Below are positions 16,632 to 25,363 of a DNA stretch of 64,000 nucleotides, piece after piece. How positions within the stretch are numbered: position 1 is the stretch's first letter; each line of letters opens with the position of its first letter. The stretch comes from Candidatus Methanosuratincola sp. (lineage in GTDB: Archaea > Thermoproteota > Methanomethylicia > Methanomethylicales > Methanomethylicaceae). A program made the translations under genes and the position numbers. Under the pieces are notes generated by a model that had not been told where the DNA came from, did not search any database, and saw only the letters and a program-made list of their open reading frames with translations. The stretch spans positions 62,001 to 126,000 of the forward strand of contig JBBFLR010000003.1 in NCBI GenBank assembly GCA_037478935.1, in the 5' to 3' direction.

Positions 16632-17525
16632 ATGCAGGGTGAGCATGCCGCTAGGAAAAGGAGAAAATCCGAGGAAAACGGGCAAGAAAAAGAAACTAAT
16701 TATCCGAGGTTGATCGGTGCTGTCAGCACCTCGCCCGAGACTTTTCTGATCGAGTTAACATCCAAAAAAGGTTGCACACCGTCATCTGCGCTTCTCGAGT
16801 TTTTGGACGCCTCAGGCATCTGGGCGGAGTGGATCAGTGCGGTAGACCTCAGTCCAAATACCGAAAGCGGGGTTGGCATCGACGGCGGCGATTCTGGGGA
16901 AGCTTCGGACAAGGACAGCGGCTTGGTCGAGGTCTCTGCTCTAGTGCGCTCAAAAAATCCGATCGACGAGGGCGTCTTGGCTTCCTCATTGAAGAGGCAT
17001 CTGGGGGATCGGCTGCTCAACGCAAAGGTGATCCGCGCCCCTGCGATGAGCCAGGGCTTTCCGCCGGTGCTGAAGATCAACGGAAAAGAGAGACGCTGCC
17101 TTCTGCTTAACGAGTCGGATCTCTCAGCCCTCTTCAGGGGCATGCAGGAGCTATTCGGCACCGGTGCAGCGGTTGTGCTATACAACCTCGGGAAGGACAT
17201 GGGGGTCCGTTGCTACGCGGCTTCCTACTCGCTGGTGACGGGTGAACGTGAAACACTCGAGCTATGCCTGAGGATGAGGCAGCTACTGGGTTTCGGTAGG
17301 TTCAAGATACTAAGTTGGGAGGGTGGAGTTCCCCGAGAGGTTCTCGTCGAGGACAACATCGAATGCCGCCTGACAGGCAACATCCCGGGGCAGGAGTCTG
17401 CACTGGTCAGGGGTTACCTCGAAGGTGCCATAAGCGCTGCTACCGAAGTGAACGTGAGGGCGGTGGAGGAGCAGTGCTTGAGGAAGGGCGACCGATGCTG
17501 CACCTTTAGGATCGAGCGGGTATAG
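16632..17525 (+). CDS. V4R-domain protein
   Basis: Soluble protein of 297 residues. The C-terminal half (about 160-297) matches the V4R (4-vinyl reductase) domain, which is thought to bind small hydrophobic ligands; visible parts are LFGTGAAVVLYNLGKDMG, the central FGRFKILSWEGG, and the Cys-rich end EEQCLRKGDRCCTFRIER. The N-terminal half (residues 25-140) has strands like an ACT or ligand-binding regulatory domain but was not identified. A stretch rich in Gly, Ser and Asp links them. Such proteins in archaea often act as sensors. It is divergent from the PAP2 gene. Confidence 0.85.
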   Translation: MQGEHAARKRRKSEENGQEKETNYPRLIGAVSTSPETFLIELTSKKGCTPSSALLEFLDASGIWAEWISAVDLSPNTESGVGIDGGDSGEASDKDSGLVEVSALVRSKNPIDEGVLASSLKRHLGDRLLNAKVIRAPAMSQGFPPVLKINGKERRCLLLNESDLSALFRGMQELFGTGAAVVLYNLGKDMGVRCYAASYSLVTGERETLELCLRMRQLLGFGRFKILSWEGGVPREVLVEDNIECRLTGNIPGQESALVRGYLEGAISAATEVNVRAVEEQCLRKGDRCCTFRIERV

Positions 17526-17895
17526 GGCGCTTCGGCCTGGAAACGGTACCGTCTTCTTTTCATTATATTTTGACTTGGATTGGAAGAGCCTAGATAAATA
17601 AAGAAGGCGCCAGGAATGCTATGTTCTTTTCATACATAGAAAAAGGCCGAATCCTGGTCCAGTAGCAAGTTCTTGCGGAGCTGGTGCTTCAACAAACTGA
17701 ATATCTGGCACTCCGCATCCGGGCTTGACTAAATTCCTTTGAACTACTGTTTGTTGGCATGCCTGGCGTCACCGATCGCTGTTTTCAATTTAAAAGGAGG
17801 GCAGGCACCTTCACGCAGCTCCTTATCCCTCTAATTCGGACCAAATCTCCCTGACACCGATGGAACCAGTTAGCCCGTTCCCCAGCCACGCACAT
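17526..17895. other. Gene-free stretch between convergent genes
   Basis: About 370 bases between the V4R gene and the 3' end of rad50. Nothing beyond AT-rich patches was recognised. Confidence 0.5.
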
Positions 17896-19971
17896 TCATG
17901 CTGTGGTGGCGCGAACCCTCGATTTTCCGCCCTCCTTCTGTATCCTGAAGATGTGGTCTACCGCGCCCTCGAGTTCCCTCTCGTGCGAGACTATCACAGC
18001 CTGCCTCAGCCCAAGTCCCCTCAGCAGGTCGCCCATCTTACCGATCTGGTCCTTGCTGAACCCGTCCGTAGGCTCGTCCAGGATAAGGAGATCTGCTCCT
18101 ATCCGAGAGTTCCTCTGGACGACCCTGTTAAGAGCCAGCCTGTAGGCAAGGGCGAGCGAGGTCCTCTCCCCGCCGCTCAGGTTCCCGACGTCCTGCTCGT
18201 ACGAGTCCTGGGTCACGAGCGGAGTGAAGTCCTCGTCTATCCTGACGCCCTTCGAGGGGTCGTCTACAAGGTAGGAGAACCACCTGCTGAACTCCTCCTC
18301 GAACTCCACTCTCACCGCGTTCATTACCGTCAGCTCTATCCTCTCCAGCGCTGCCGCGAAGTACTTCACAAGCCAATCGGCATGCCCGCCGAGGACCTCA
18401 GCCCTCCTGAGCTTGCCCTTCAGCCTCTCCGCCTCCGCCTGCAGGTCCTCCAGCCTCTCCCTCCCGACTGCGATCTCCTTCTCAAGCCCTGCTTTCCGGG
18501 CAAGGAGCCTGTCCCTCTCTGTTTCTTTCTTCCTGATCTCCGCCTCGCACTCCCTGAACGCCCTCTCGGCATCCCTGTACTTCTCGGCCGCCTCCGATGC
18601 CCTCGCCTTCATCTCGGCGAGATCCTTCTCCGATGCCCTCGCCGCCTCGAGCCTTTGCTCTGCCACGAAGACGCCTTCCTCTATCTCGGAAGCCGTCTCT
18701 TTCAGCAGCTCCAGCTGCTTCTTCTTCGTGGCGTACTCTTTGATCTCGCCCCTCGTCCTCTCCAGGTCCTTGATCTCCTCGGCAGCCTCTTGGCGCCTCC
18801 GCCTCGCCTCCTCGAACTTCTCCTCAGCCTCCTGCAGGTGCGCCCTGTACTCGGCCCCATCGATGGACCTTTTGCACGTCGGGCAGTAGCCCTTCATAAC
18901 CAGTGACCTGATGGTGTCCAACTGCTCCCGTAGCCTGCCCAGGTCCGTGTCGTGCCCGCTCAGCCGCGCCTTCGCCTCCTCGAGCATCCCTTCGACCTCA
19001 TCCTCAGACATGGGCGGCTCCCCCCCGGGATCGGTCTCATTTATCCTCGCCAGTATCTCCGCGAGTCTCCTCCTGTTTTCAGCGATCCTTCTCTCAAGCT
19101 CAGAGATCTCCTCCCTCACCTTCTCGAGGTCTGATTCGATCTTCTGGACGTCCCTCGCCTCCTTTGCGCGAGCCAGCAGCTCCTTTTGGAGCCTCTTGCG
19201 CTCTTCCTTCAGCCCTCCGAGCTCACTTTCGACAACCTCGGCCTCCGAGGCAAGCTGTTGCAAATCCTCCTCGAGCCCGGGGAGCCGCTCCTCGATCCCC
19301 CTGATCTCATCCAGCACCCCGGGGAGCCTCTCCGCCTCCTTCCTGATGTACTCGGCTTCCCTCCTCAGGTCAGCTGCGATCGACCTCGCATTCTCCACCG
19401 CCGTCTTGTACTCTTCGATCCTTAGTGCCTTCCTGATCGTCTGGAGCCTGAGGTCCGCCGGCTGTGAGAGGATCTCCTTCATCTCCTCCTGCGGCGTATA
19501 GACCGCATACCTGAATATGACGCTCTTGGCCTTCGGGTCCATCGGCTCGTTGTAGTTCAGTATCCTGAGGACCTGCTCCTTCATCTCCTTGGGGGAATAG
19601 GAGGTGCGCACGCCGTCGACCTCGATCCAGCACTCCCCCTGCTTCACACTCGCCGGTACGAGCAGCCCCTGGTGCAGGGCTCCCGCCCCGGATCCGGCAG
19701 CCTTCCTGCTCCTCTCAAGCCCCCTGTGCACCTTAACCTCCTTGCCGCCCGTCTCGAACGTCAATTCAACGCTCCCTGAGTTCTTGCCTATGCTTAGGAG
19801 GGTCGTCCCCTTCTCGTTCCCGAGCCCGAAGAGCGCGAACTCTATCGCGAGCAGGAGCGTGGACTTCCCTGCGCCAATCCCCCCCTCGAACAGGATAACC
19901 CCCTCCGGGAGGCTGACCTCTTCCTCCTCGTAGGTCCTTATGTTCTTCAGCTTGACCGACTTGATTATCAT
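17896..19971 (-). CDS. rad50: DNA double-strand break repair ATPase Rad50 (short coiled coil)
   Basis: SMC-like ATPase of 691 residues that works with Mre11 to process DNA ends. Walker A GGIGAGKST is at residues 30-38; the Q-loop region follows; heptad-rich coiled coil runs from about 170 to 560; the zinc hook CPTC is near residue 364; the signature NLSGGERTSLALAYR and Walker B LLILDEPTDGF close the head. Archaeal Rad50 proteins are usually about 850-1000 residues, so the arms here are short. The start overlaps the mre11 stop by four bases (ATGA), meaning translational coupling. Confidence 0.95.
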   Translation of the reverse strand: MIIKSVKLKNIRTYEEEEVSLPEGVILFEGGIGAGKSTLLLAIEFALFGLGNEKGTTLLSIGKNSGSVELTFETGGKEVKVHRGLERSRKAAGSGAGALHQGLLVPASVKQGECWIEVDGVRTSYSPKEMKEQVLRILNYNEPMDPKAKSVIFRYAVYTPQEEMKEILSQPADLRLQTIRKALRIEEYKTAVENARSIAADLRREAEYIRKEAERLPGVLDEIRGIEERLPGLEEDLQQLASEAEVVESELGGLKEERKRLQKELLARAKEARDVQKIESDLEKVREEISELERRIAENRRRLAEILARINETDPGGEPPMSEDEVEGMLEEAKARLSGHDTDLGRLREQLDTIRSLVMKGYCPTCKRSIDGAEYRAHLQEAEEKFEEARRRRQEAAEEIKDLERTRGEIKEYATKKKQLELLKETASEIEEGVFVAEQRLEAARASEKDLAEMKARASEAAEKYRDAERAFRECEAEIRKKETERDRLLARKAGLEKEIAVGRERLEDLQAEAERLKGKLRRAEVLGGHADWLVKYFAAALERIELTVMNAVRVEFEEEFSRWFSYLVDDPSKGVRIDEDFTPLVTQDSYEQDVGNLSGGERTSLALAYRLALNRVVQRNSRIGADLLILDEPTDGFSKDQIGKMGDLLRGLGLRQAVIVSHERELEGAVDHIFRIQKEGGKSRVRATTA

Positions 19972-21335
19972 TGCAGGCGTCCCCTCCCACCATCACCCGT
20001 GCGTGGCCTCGTGCCTCCGCGCTCGTCGACGGATTCGGAGGCTGCCTTCCCGTACCCCTTGGAGTTAGCCCTTTTCATTTCCTCTCCGTTGCCTCCAGCG
20101 GCGACGAGCCCCAGGACCGACCTGGCCTCCCGCTCCAGCCTGGAGAGGTAGTCTTCCTGGCTTTCACCCTCCTGCTTGGGGACCCTCAGTATTGAGAGCA
20201 GCCTCGCAGCAGCCTCGGTCTCGTCCTTGACCACCAATTCCCCGTCCCTTCCCTTGACCGAACCAGCCATCTCCCTGAAGACCTTCCCCTCGATCTCCTC
20301 GGCGCTCTCGCCAATGACCGTCACCGTTTCCATCTCCCTAGTCCTCAGCGCGTTCCTGTTAAGGTGTAGGTAGATCGCCCCGCTCTCCGCGAGGATATCC
20401 CTGACCAGGCCGAACTCGACGTCGCTAGTCCTCCCCGAAGACAGCTCACCGTGCACCTTTAGGAGGACGACCTTCCCCTCCGCGTCTACCTCGGTCGCCC
20501 AGACCCTCAGCTCGTCGTTGACCTCCTCCGCAGTCTTACCCGTCACATCTATCTCCTTGTAAACCCCCTCGAACGGCTTCAGCCCCACGAACTCGAGCTT
20601 TGGCTCGCCGCCCTTCTCTGCCTCGATGATGAAGAATCCCCTCTCCTCGCCCAGGACGGTCGCCTCCAGGTCCGCGCCCCACCCCGTGAAGAGGGGGCCA
20701 GGGAAGACTACCCTGCCGGTAGTAGGGTCGCGAAAGACCCTGTGGACGTGCCCCCCGGCGTAATAGTCGAACCCCTCGGGGAGCGCGCTCTGGGAGATCC
20801 CGTCGAACTTCTCGCCCTCTTTCCGCATCTCCAAGAGCCCGGTGTGGAAGACGAAGATCTTGAAGCCCTCCACAGACTTCAGATAGTCCCTGTCGAGGTC
20901 TACAAACGCCTCCTTCTCAAGCGAGGCCCTCCTCCCCGAGATCCCTGTGATCTTCGCACCGGTCCTTCCGTCCGTGACAACCTCCGGCCTCAGCTTGCCC
21001 TCCGCAGCAGCGGGCTTCCCGACCCTGACGACGACCCCTGCAGCCTCAAGTATGTCGATGATCGAGGTCGAGTTCGGGGAGAAGTCGTGGCTCCCGTAAA
21101 CGACGTATATCTTCCTCCCTGTGTCCGCGAACCTCTTGAAGATCTCGACGGCCTCCTTCACGACCGCAAGATCCGGGATGTTTATGTGGAATATGTCCCC
21201 CGCTATAATGACAAAGTCAACGCCCCTCTCCTCGCATATCCTGAACGCCCTCTCTAGGGTCGATGACTCGAGCACCTTCATCTTCGGGTCAGAGACTGCC
21301 CCGAGGTGGAGGTCTGCCATGTGTGCGAACTTCAT
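19968..21335 (-). CDS. mre11: DNA end-processing nuclease Mre11
   Basis: Metallophosphoesterase nuclease of 455 residues, partner of Rad50. Metal-binding motifs are ADLHLG (D8, H10), GDIFH, YGSHDFSP, FHTG and GGHVHR. The third motif reads Gly-Ser-His-Asp rather than the classic Gly-Asn-His-Asp. ATG 21335 has GGAGGAGATC eight bases upstream. The C-terminal 120 residues are charged and probably include the Rad50-binding helices. It forms one unit with rad50 (four-base overlap) and follows herA at 110 bases. Confidence 0.94.
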   Translation of the reverse strand: MKFAHMADLHLGAVSDPKMKVLESSTLERAFRICEERGVDFVIIAGDIFHINIPDLAVVKEAVEIFKRFADTGRKIYVVYGSHDFSPNSTSIIDILEAAGVVVRVGKPAAAEGKLRPEVVTDGRTGAKITGISGRRASLEKEAFVDLDRDYLKSVEGFKIFVFHTGLLEMRKEGEKFDGISQSALPEGFDYYAGGHVHRVFRDPTTGRVVFPGPLFTGWGADLEATVLGEERGFFIIEAEKGGEPKLEFVGLKPFEGVYKEIDVTGKTAEEVNDELRVWATEVDAEGKVVLLKVHGELSSGRTSDVEFGLVRDILAESGAIYLHLNRNALRTREMETVTVIGESAEEIEGKVFREMAGSVKGRDGELVVKDETEAAARLLSILRVPKQEGESQEDYLSRLEREARSVLGLVAAGGNGEEMKRANSKGYGKAASESVDERGGTRPRTGDGGRGRLQ

Positions 21336-21445
21336 CTAAGATCTCCTCCTTCCCCTAATCCCATAAGTCATAATTCCTTCCGCTACAGACCTTTCTGTTC
21401 TTTCCTCTCTATTTCTTCCCATCCCACGGATGATCCCTTCCAATC

Positions 21446-23035
21446 CTAGAAATACCTCTTCGCCGGGGCGGGCAGTACCCTCGACTGATCATTGCCCGAT
21501 GCACTCTTTCCCCTCGCCACGATGTCATCGAACTTCGGGACCTTGACCGGGACCGGGAACTTGGAGAATATCGAGCTGACGATCGCCTCGCCCACCTCAA
21601 GGCCTGCGATTATTCGGTCGAAGTCGCTCAGGTCTTGCGCGGCGCTCTCGGCGATCGCCTTCCTCTCGAGCGCCATCTCGTTACCCATTATCACCTTCGT
21701 CCCGATGTTCGCAAGGATCTCCCTCGGTATGACCGAGGCGAGCTGTGTGATCGCTATGAGGCCGATCCTGAACTTCCTGCCCTCTCGTGCTATCCTGCTG
21801 AAGACATTGTCCCCGTACGCGCCGGAGAGGAGCCTTGGCGCCTCTTCGAGCACAACCCCAACCTGGGCCTTCTCCCTGAGGATGCCGGTGGACTTGTAGT
21901 AGTCGTACCTGTCGAAGACCTTCCTCAGGACTGCAGAGGCGATTACGAGTCCCGTGTCGTCTGAGATCGACGACCCGTCTATGAGGACTACCTTTCCCCC
22001 CTCGAGCGCCTCCGCCATGTCGTTGATCGTCTCCTCGCCCATTCCTTCCAAGTCGAAGATGCCGTCGGCGCTCTCGTATCCTGCTCCAGTCTCCCTTAGG
22101 TTGAATATGTTGCAGATCTTCCTCTTCAGTGCGCGGATCGTGCCTTTCTTATCCCTGGAGTCCTTGCTCTCCGCGTCTATCGAGAGGAGCTCTGAAACCC
22201 AATCCGCTCCGTGCTGCCTCCTGAGCTGCTCAAGCGTCTCCTCCTGCGCGTTGCTGAACTGGACGACGCCCATTAGGTCCTCCGGGTCTATGGACTTGAG
22301 GTTGATCTTCAATTGCTGCTGCCCGGGGGGCGGGTGCCTCGAGTAGAAGACGAGTGCCCCCTTCGCGTCCGGGTGGTCCTTCAGCCCCGGAGAGACAGGG
22401 GTGCCATAGTACTCATTGTGGACGTCCATAACCAGCACGCCGAACTTCCCGTGTTTCATCGCCTCCCAGAGGAGGACCTTAACCAGGTTCGACTTCCCCC
22501 TCCCTGTCTGCGCGGAGACAAGAACGTGGTGCGACAGGAGCTCCTCCCCGTCCATGCCGAACTCCACCGGGAGCGTCTTCGACCCGCTCCTTATGTTCCC
22601 GATGAATACCTCCGCCCCATGCGCCTCCAGGAATAAAAAGTCCTCCGCCGCAGCCATCCTCGCCTTTGACATGAACTCGGGGATGCTCCTCGGCGCCCTC
22701 GCCGCCAGCTTGCCGTTCTGGGACGCAACCTCGAGGAGCGGCTTGACGTGGACCTGCCTGAATATCCTGAGATCCCTGTCGGGGAACTCGAGCCTTGGGT
22801 TCACCCCTTCGAGGACGCTCCCTGAGCTCGTGAGGATCCTGTCCGGGTGGATCAGGCTCCCGTAAGTGAGCTTCGAGACCATGCAGATGTACTTCAGCCT
22901 CTCGTTGTCAACTACGACGAGGTCGCCGAGTTCAAGCTTGGCCCCCTGTTTCTCCCTCAGCACGAGTTCTCCGTCGTCCCCTTCGACTATCTGCCCTACG
23001 TAATCCGTCGTACCCGTCCCAAGCCCTCTTTCCAT
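21446..23035 (-). CDS. herA: Bipolar DNA helicase/translocase HerA
   Basis: Hexameric FtsK/HerA ATPase of 529 residues that feeds DNA to NurA during 5' end resection. An N-terminal HAS-barrel occupies about residues 1-110. Walker A AQTGRGKSN is near residues 174-182, Walker B VLVMDVHNEY near 205, and an Arg-finger region with GLIAITQLASVIP lies near 450. ATG 23035 has GGAGGG seven bases upstream; an earlier ATG is out of frame. Located between nurA (49 bases) and mre11 (110 bases), the classic archaeal arrangement. Confidence 0.95.
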   Translation of the reverse strand: MERGLGTGTTDYVGQIVEGDDGELVLREKQGAKLELGDLVVVDNERLKYICMVSKLTYGSLIHPDRILTSSGSVLEGVNPRLEFPDRDLRIFRQVHVKPLLEVASQNGKLAARAPRSIPEFMSKARMAAAEDFLFLEAHGAEVFIGNIRSGSKTLPVEFGMDGEELLSHHVLVSAQTGRGKSNLVKVLLWEAMKHGKFGVLVMDVHNEYYGTPVSPGLKDHPDAKGALVFYSRHPPPGQQQLKINLKSIDPEDLMGVVQFSNAQEETLEQLRRQHGADWVSELLSIDAESKDSRDKKGTIRALKRKICNIFNLRETGAGYESADGIFDLEGMGEETINDMAEALEGGKVVLIDGSSISDDTGLVIASAVLRKVFDRYDYYKSTGILREKAQVGVVLEEAPRLLSGAYGDNVFSRIAREGRKFRIGLIAITQLASVIPREILANIGTKVIMGNEMALERKAIAESAAQDLSDFDRIIAGLEVGEAIVSSIFSKFPVPVKVPKFDDIVARGKSASGNDQSRVLPAPAKRYF

Positions 23036-23084
23036 TCATTTGCCCTCCTTCTTTTGACATTTCTTATGACCGTGCATATCTAAT

Positions 23085-24140
23085 TCATCCCCCTAGCGAA
23101 TCCAGGACCTCGTGGGGTTTCCCGGCCCGCTCCATGAGCTCAAGCTTCTCCGCCTCCTCCGAGCCCAGCCTGTCCATGATCTGCCCTTTCAGGCTTTCGA
23201 CTTCATGCCTGCCCACCTTGGCGTAGGTGTGCGCGTCGATCAGCGGGTAGGGGTAGCCCGGATACCAAATGTAAGCGGAGCAGACAAGTAGCCCCCTCAG
23301 GAGCGACTCCAGCTGCGTTTCCGTTGCATCTTCGCAGACGTCCAGCCTGTACCCCCTGTCAGCCGCCTCGTGTAGCTTTGCGTAGTAGACCGTCGCGCGG
23401 TGAGCCCACTCCTCGGACCTCCCGAGCCGGATTATCCACCTGTCATAACGTTTTTCCCTAGCCATGAGGTCTACGGTGCCTGCGATCGGGTAACCGTTCT
23501 CAAGGTAGATGGTCGTGCCCTTCGAGAGTCCTGCAACGACCGCACCGCATTCCTTCGCCCTCTGGTACAGCCTGTTAGCGTCTCTCGTCTCGTCCTTGAA
23601 CGCGGTCTGGAGCGCACCGTCGATAAGGACGCACTCCGCTCCGGACTCGACGGCCCTCTCTGCCATTCTCCACTCGCAGAACCTCCTGGCGACTGAGACC
23701 ACCCGGGTCATATCCCCGTACATGTTCCCGACCATCAGGGATCGGTCTCTGGTGTCGATCTCTATCGGGCCGAGCGGGCACTTCCCCAAGAGCGGGTATA
23801 CTTCAGTCCGGAAGACGGTCTTATCACCCTTCTTCGTGACCTCGGTCTTGGAGATGAACTCCACTGTCTCACAGTGGTCCATCTTCCTCATCCCGAGGAA
23901 TTGGTTGTAGTAGACCCTGTTCAAAACAACAGCGAATGTAGGTGTCATGAACACGGTGTTGGACCCGCCGTCGACCGCAGATATCACCGGGGTCTCTTCC
24001 GTCCCAGGTAGTGGGAGCTCCTCAAGGTCATCCTCCTTCAACACTCGGTCAAACCCGGAGACTATCCCCTCCCTGGGGAGCACCAGGTGCCCCCTCAGCG
24101 ACTCGCAGATTTCTTCCAGCGGCTCCCGCAAGCCACGCAA
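23085..24140 (-). CDS. nurA: 5'-3' nuclease NurA
   Basis: RNase H-fold nuclease of 351 residues that resects DNA ends with HerA. The first catalytic Asp is in VISAVDGGSN near residue 55; the second acidic strand ECVLIDGALQTAF is near 175; the late family motif GYPYPLIDAHTYA is near 300. TTG 24140 and TTG 24131 are both in frame; GAGGT lies eight bases before 24131, whereas the TATA box near 24170 predicts a transcript start around 24143. It is the first gene of the nurA-herA-mre11-rad50 cluster. Confidence 0.93.
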   Translation of the reverse strand: MRGLREPLEEICESLRGHLVLPREGIVSGFDRVLKEDDLEELPLPGTEETPVISAVDGGSNTVFMTPTFAVVLNRVYYNQFLGMRKMDHCETVEFISKTEVTKKGDKTVFRTEVYPLLGKCPLGPIEIDTRDRSLMVGNMYGDMTRVVSVARRFCEWRMAERAVESGAECVLIDGALQTAFKDETRDANRLYQRAKECGAVVAGLSKGTTIYLENGYPIAGTVDLMAREKRYDRWIIRLGRSEEWAHRATVYYAKLHEAADRGYRLDVCEDATETQLESLLRGLLVCSAYIWYPGYPYPLIDAHTYAKVGRHEVESLKGQIMDRLGSEEAEKLELMERAGKPHEVLDSLGG

Positions 24141-24164
24141 CCTCAGTTATTAAACCATGCGACC

Positions 24165-24175
24165 ACGTATATATA
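24165..24175 (-). promoter_or_regulatory. TATA box of nurA-herA-mre11-rad50 cluster
   Basis: Minus-strand CTATATATACG about 30 bases before the nurA start. No equally good element is seen in the gaps before herA or mre11, which suggests one main transcript. Confidence 0.55.
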
Positions 24176-24288
24176 GATGATTAATTTAATTATTTTAATT
24201 TATTTAATTACACAAAGCAACGACTCTGAGTTTTTTCCTGTCCTCACGGTAGGGCTGACCAAAAAATTGTATCCGATGACCGATCTCA

Positions 24289-24573
24289 TCAAATCTTGAA
24301 CTCAGGGCTGTTCTCGTAGAGCTCAAGATAGAGCTTCGTGAACAGCTCGACGAACTCCTTAGCCGCTCGCGTCGTGGAGTAGAGGGTCTTGCCTCCTTCA
24401 CTACTACGGACAATGTACCCTTTCTTCTCCAGAAAATTCAGGTACTCCTGACCGTTCTTTGAGTTGAGGTCGCACCTTTGAATAACTGATGTGAAGAGTC
24501 TCGGGCTCTCGCAGTACGTGAGTATCTCCCAGTAAATCTCGTACTGCGTCCTCTTAATCCCCCGGCGGGCCAA
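24289..24573 (-). CDS. Archaeal winged-helix regulator
   Basis: Small protein of 94 residues with a winged-helix DNA-binding pattern: helices at 9-22 and 26-34, recognition helix around NGQEYLNFLEKKGYI, then a beta wing (VRSSEGGKTLYSTT) and a C-terminal helix that may dimerise. It begins with TTG directly after the TAG of the upstream membrane protein gene, with GGGGGGAG as ribosome site, so the two are translated together. It may regulate its own operon. Confidence 0.8.
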   Translation of the reverse strand: MARRGIKRTQYEIYWEILTYCESPRLFTSVIQRCDLNSKNGQEYLNFLEKKGYIVRSSEGGKTLYSTTRAAKEFVELFTKLYLELYENSPEFKI

Positions 24574-25194
24574 CTATTCTCCCCCCATCAGACCTGAGAG
24601 CCTCTCCTCAGCATGGGAGATCCCTTCAAGTCTCTCCTCCCAGCACCGGGAGTAACCGATAAAAAAGCGGGGGACGGAGAGCCCCGCTGCCCCAACGCCA
24701 AAGTTTACAACCGCAGCCGCGACAGCCCCTGCCAGTCCGGCCCATTCGGCCTGACCATTCAGGGCTGACTGCAGAAGTACGAAAACTCCGTTGGCTACGA
24801 AGCATAATCCAGCCGCCCTGGTGAGCAGGATCACCCTTGATATCGTCTTCCTATTCGAGCGGTAGTGCGCTGCCAGCCTAGCCACCAGGCCCGCCAGTAC
24901 ACGCCGGTCCTTTCCCCCATTCTCCCTCGCATACTCGTCCCTGATCTCATCAACCCCATCAAATAGCTCTACGACCGACACAAGCCACCTCATCGCCAGG
25001 ACAAATCCTGCTACCCCGGCTGCCGAGACCGCTAAATTGAGAGCATTCCACCCTGATAGGAGGGCTTGGATATTGGCGACCGCGAGGGCTACGCCTAGGG
25101 CCATCGCAACTCCGCTGAAGGCTATGTTTATCAGTAACAGTGACGAGAAGCTCCTGAGCTCCCTCAAAAACTTGTCTTCTACACCTGACTCCAT
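24574..25194 (-). CDS. Membrane protein of unknown function, paired with winged-helix regulator
   Basis: Product of 206 residues with four hydrophobic segments (about 20-40, 50-75, 130-150 and 160-185) and a charged cytosolic loop between the second and third (DEIRDEYARENGGKD). ATG 25194 is chosen because GAGGTGATA is three bases upstream; the same frame extends 15 codons further to ATG 25239 without a ribosome site. I do not recognise a family. Direct coupling with the winged-helix gene suggests the pair senses a membrane or envelope signal. Confidence 0.72.
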   Translation of the reverse strand: MESGVEDKFLRELRSFSSLLLINIAFSGVAMALGVALAVANIQALLSGWNALNLAVSAAGVAGFVLAMRWLVSVVELFDGVDEIRDEYARENGGKDRRVLAGLVARLAAHYRSNRKTISRVILLTRAAGLCFVANGVFVLLQSALNGQAEWAGLAGAVAAAVVNFGVGAAGLSVPRFFIGYSRCWEERLEGISHAEERLSGLMGGE

Positions 25195-25363
25195 TTCTAT
25201 CACCTCATGCAGTGATGGGGTTGCATTAAAGTAAAGCATTGTGAAACAATCTTACATCTTTTTTCCTGCGCCCGCCCTATCCTTCCAGAGCTCAAATTCA
25301 GCTATCAATCCAACCCTGCCTTCCTAGCGCCTTCCATCTTTAGCCCGTCTGATCACCCTTCGT

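Noticed and set aside
17860-18906. Long open frame on the plus strand opposite rad50
   Set aside because: It is the mirror of the GC-rich coiled-coil codons of rad50; product is Leu/Pro/Arg-rich low complexity with no ribosome site.
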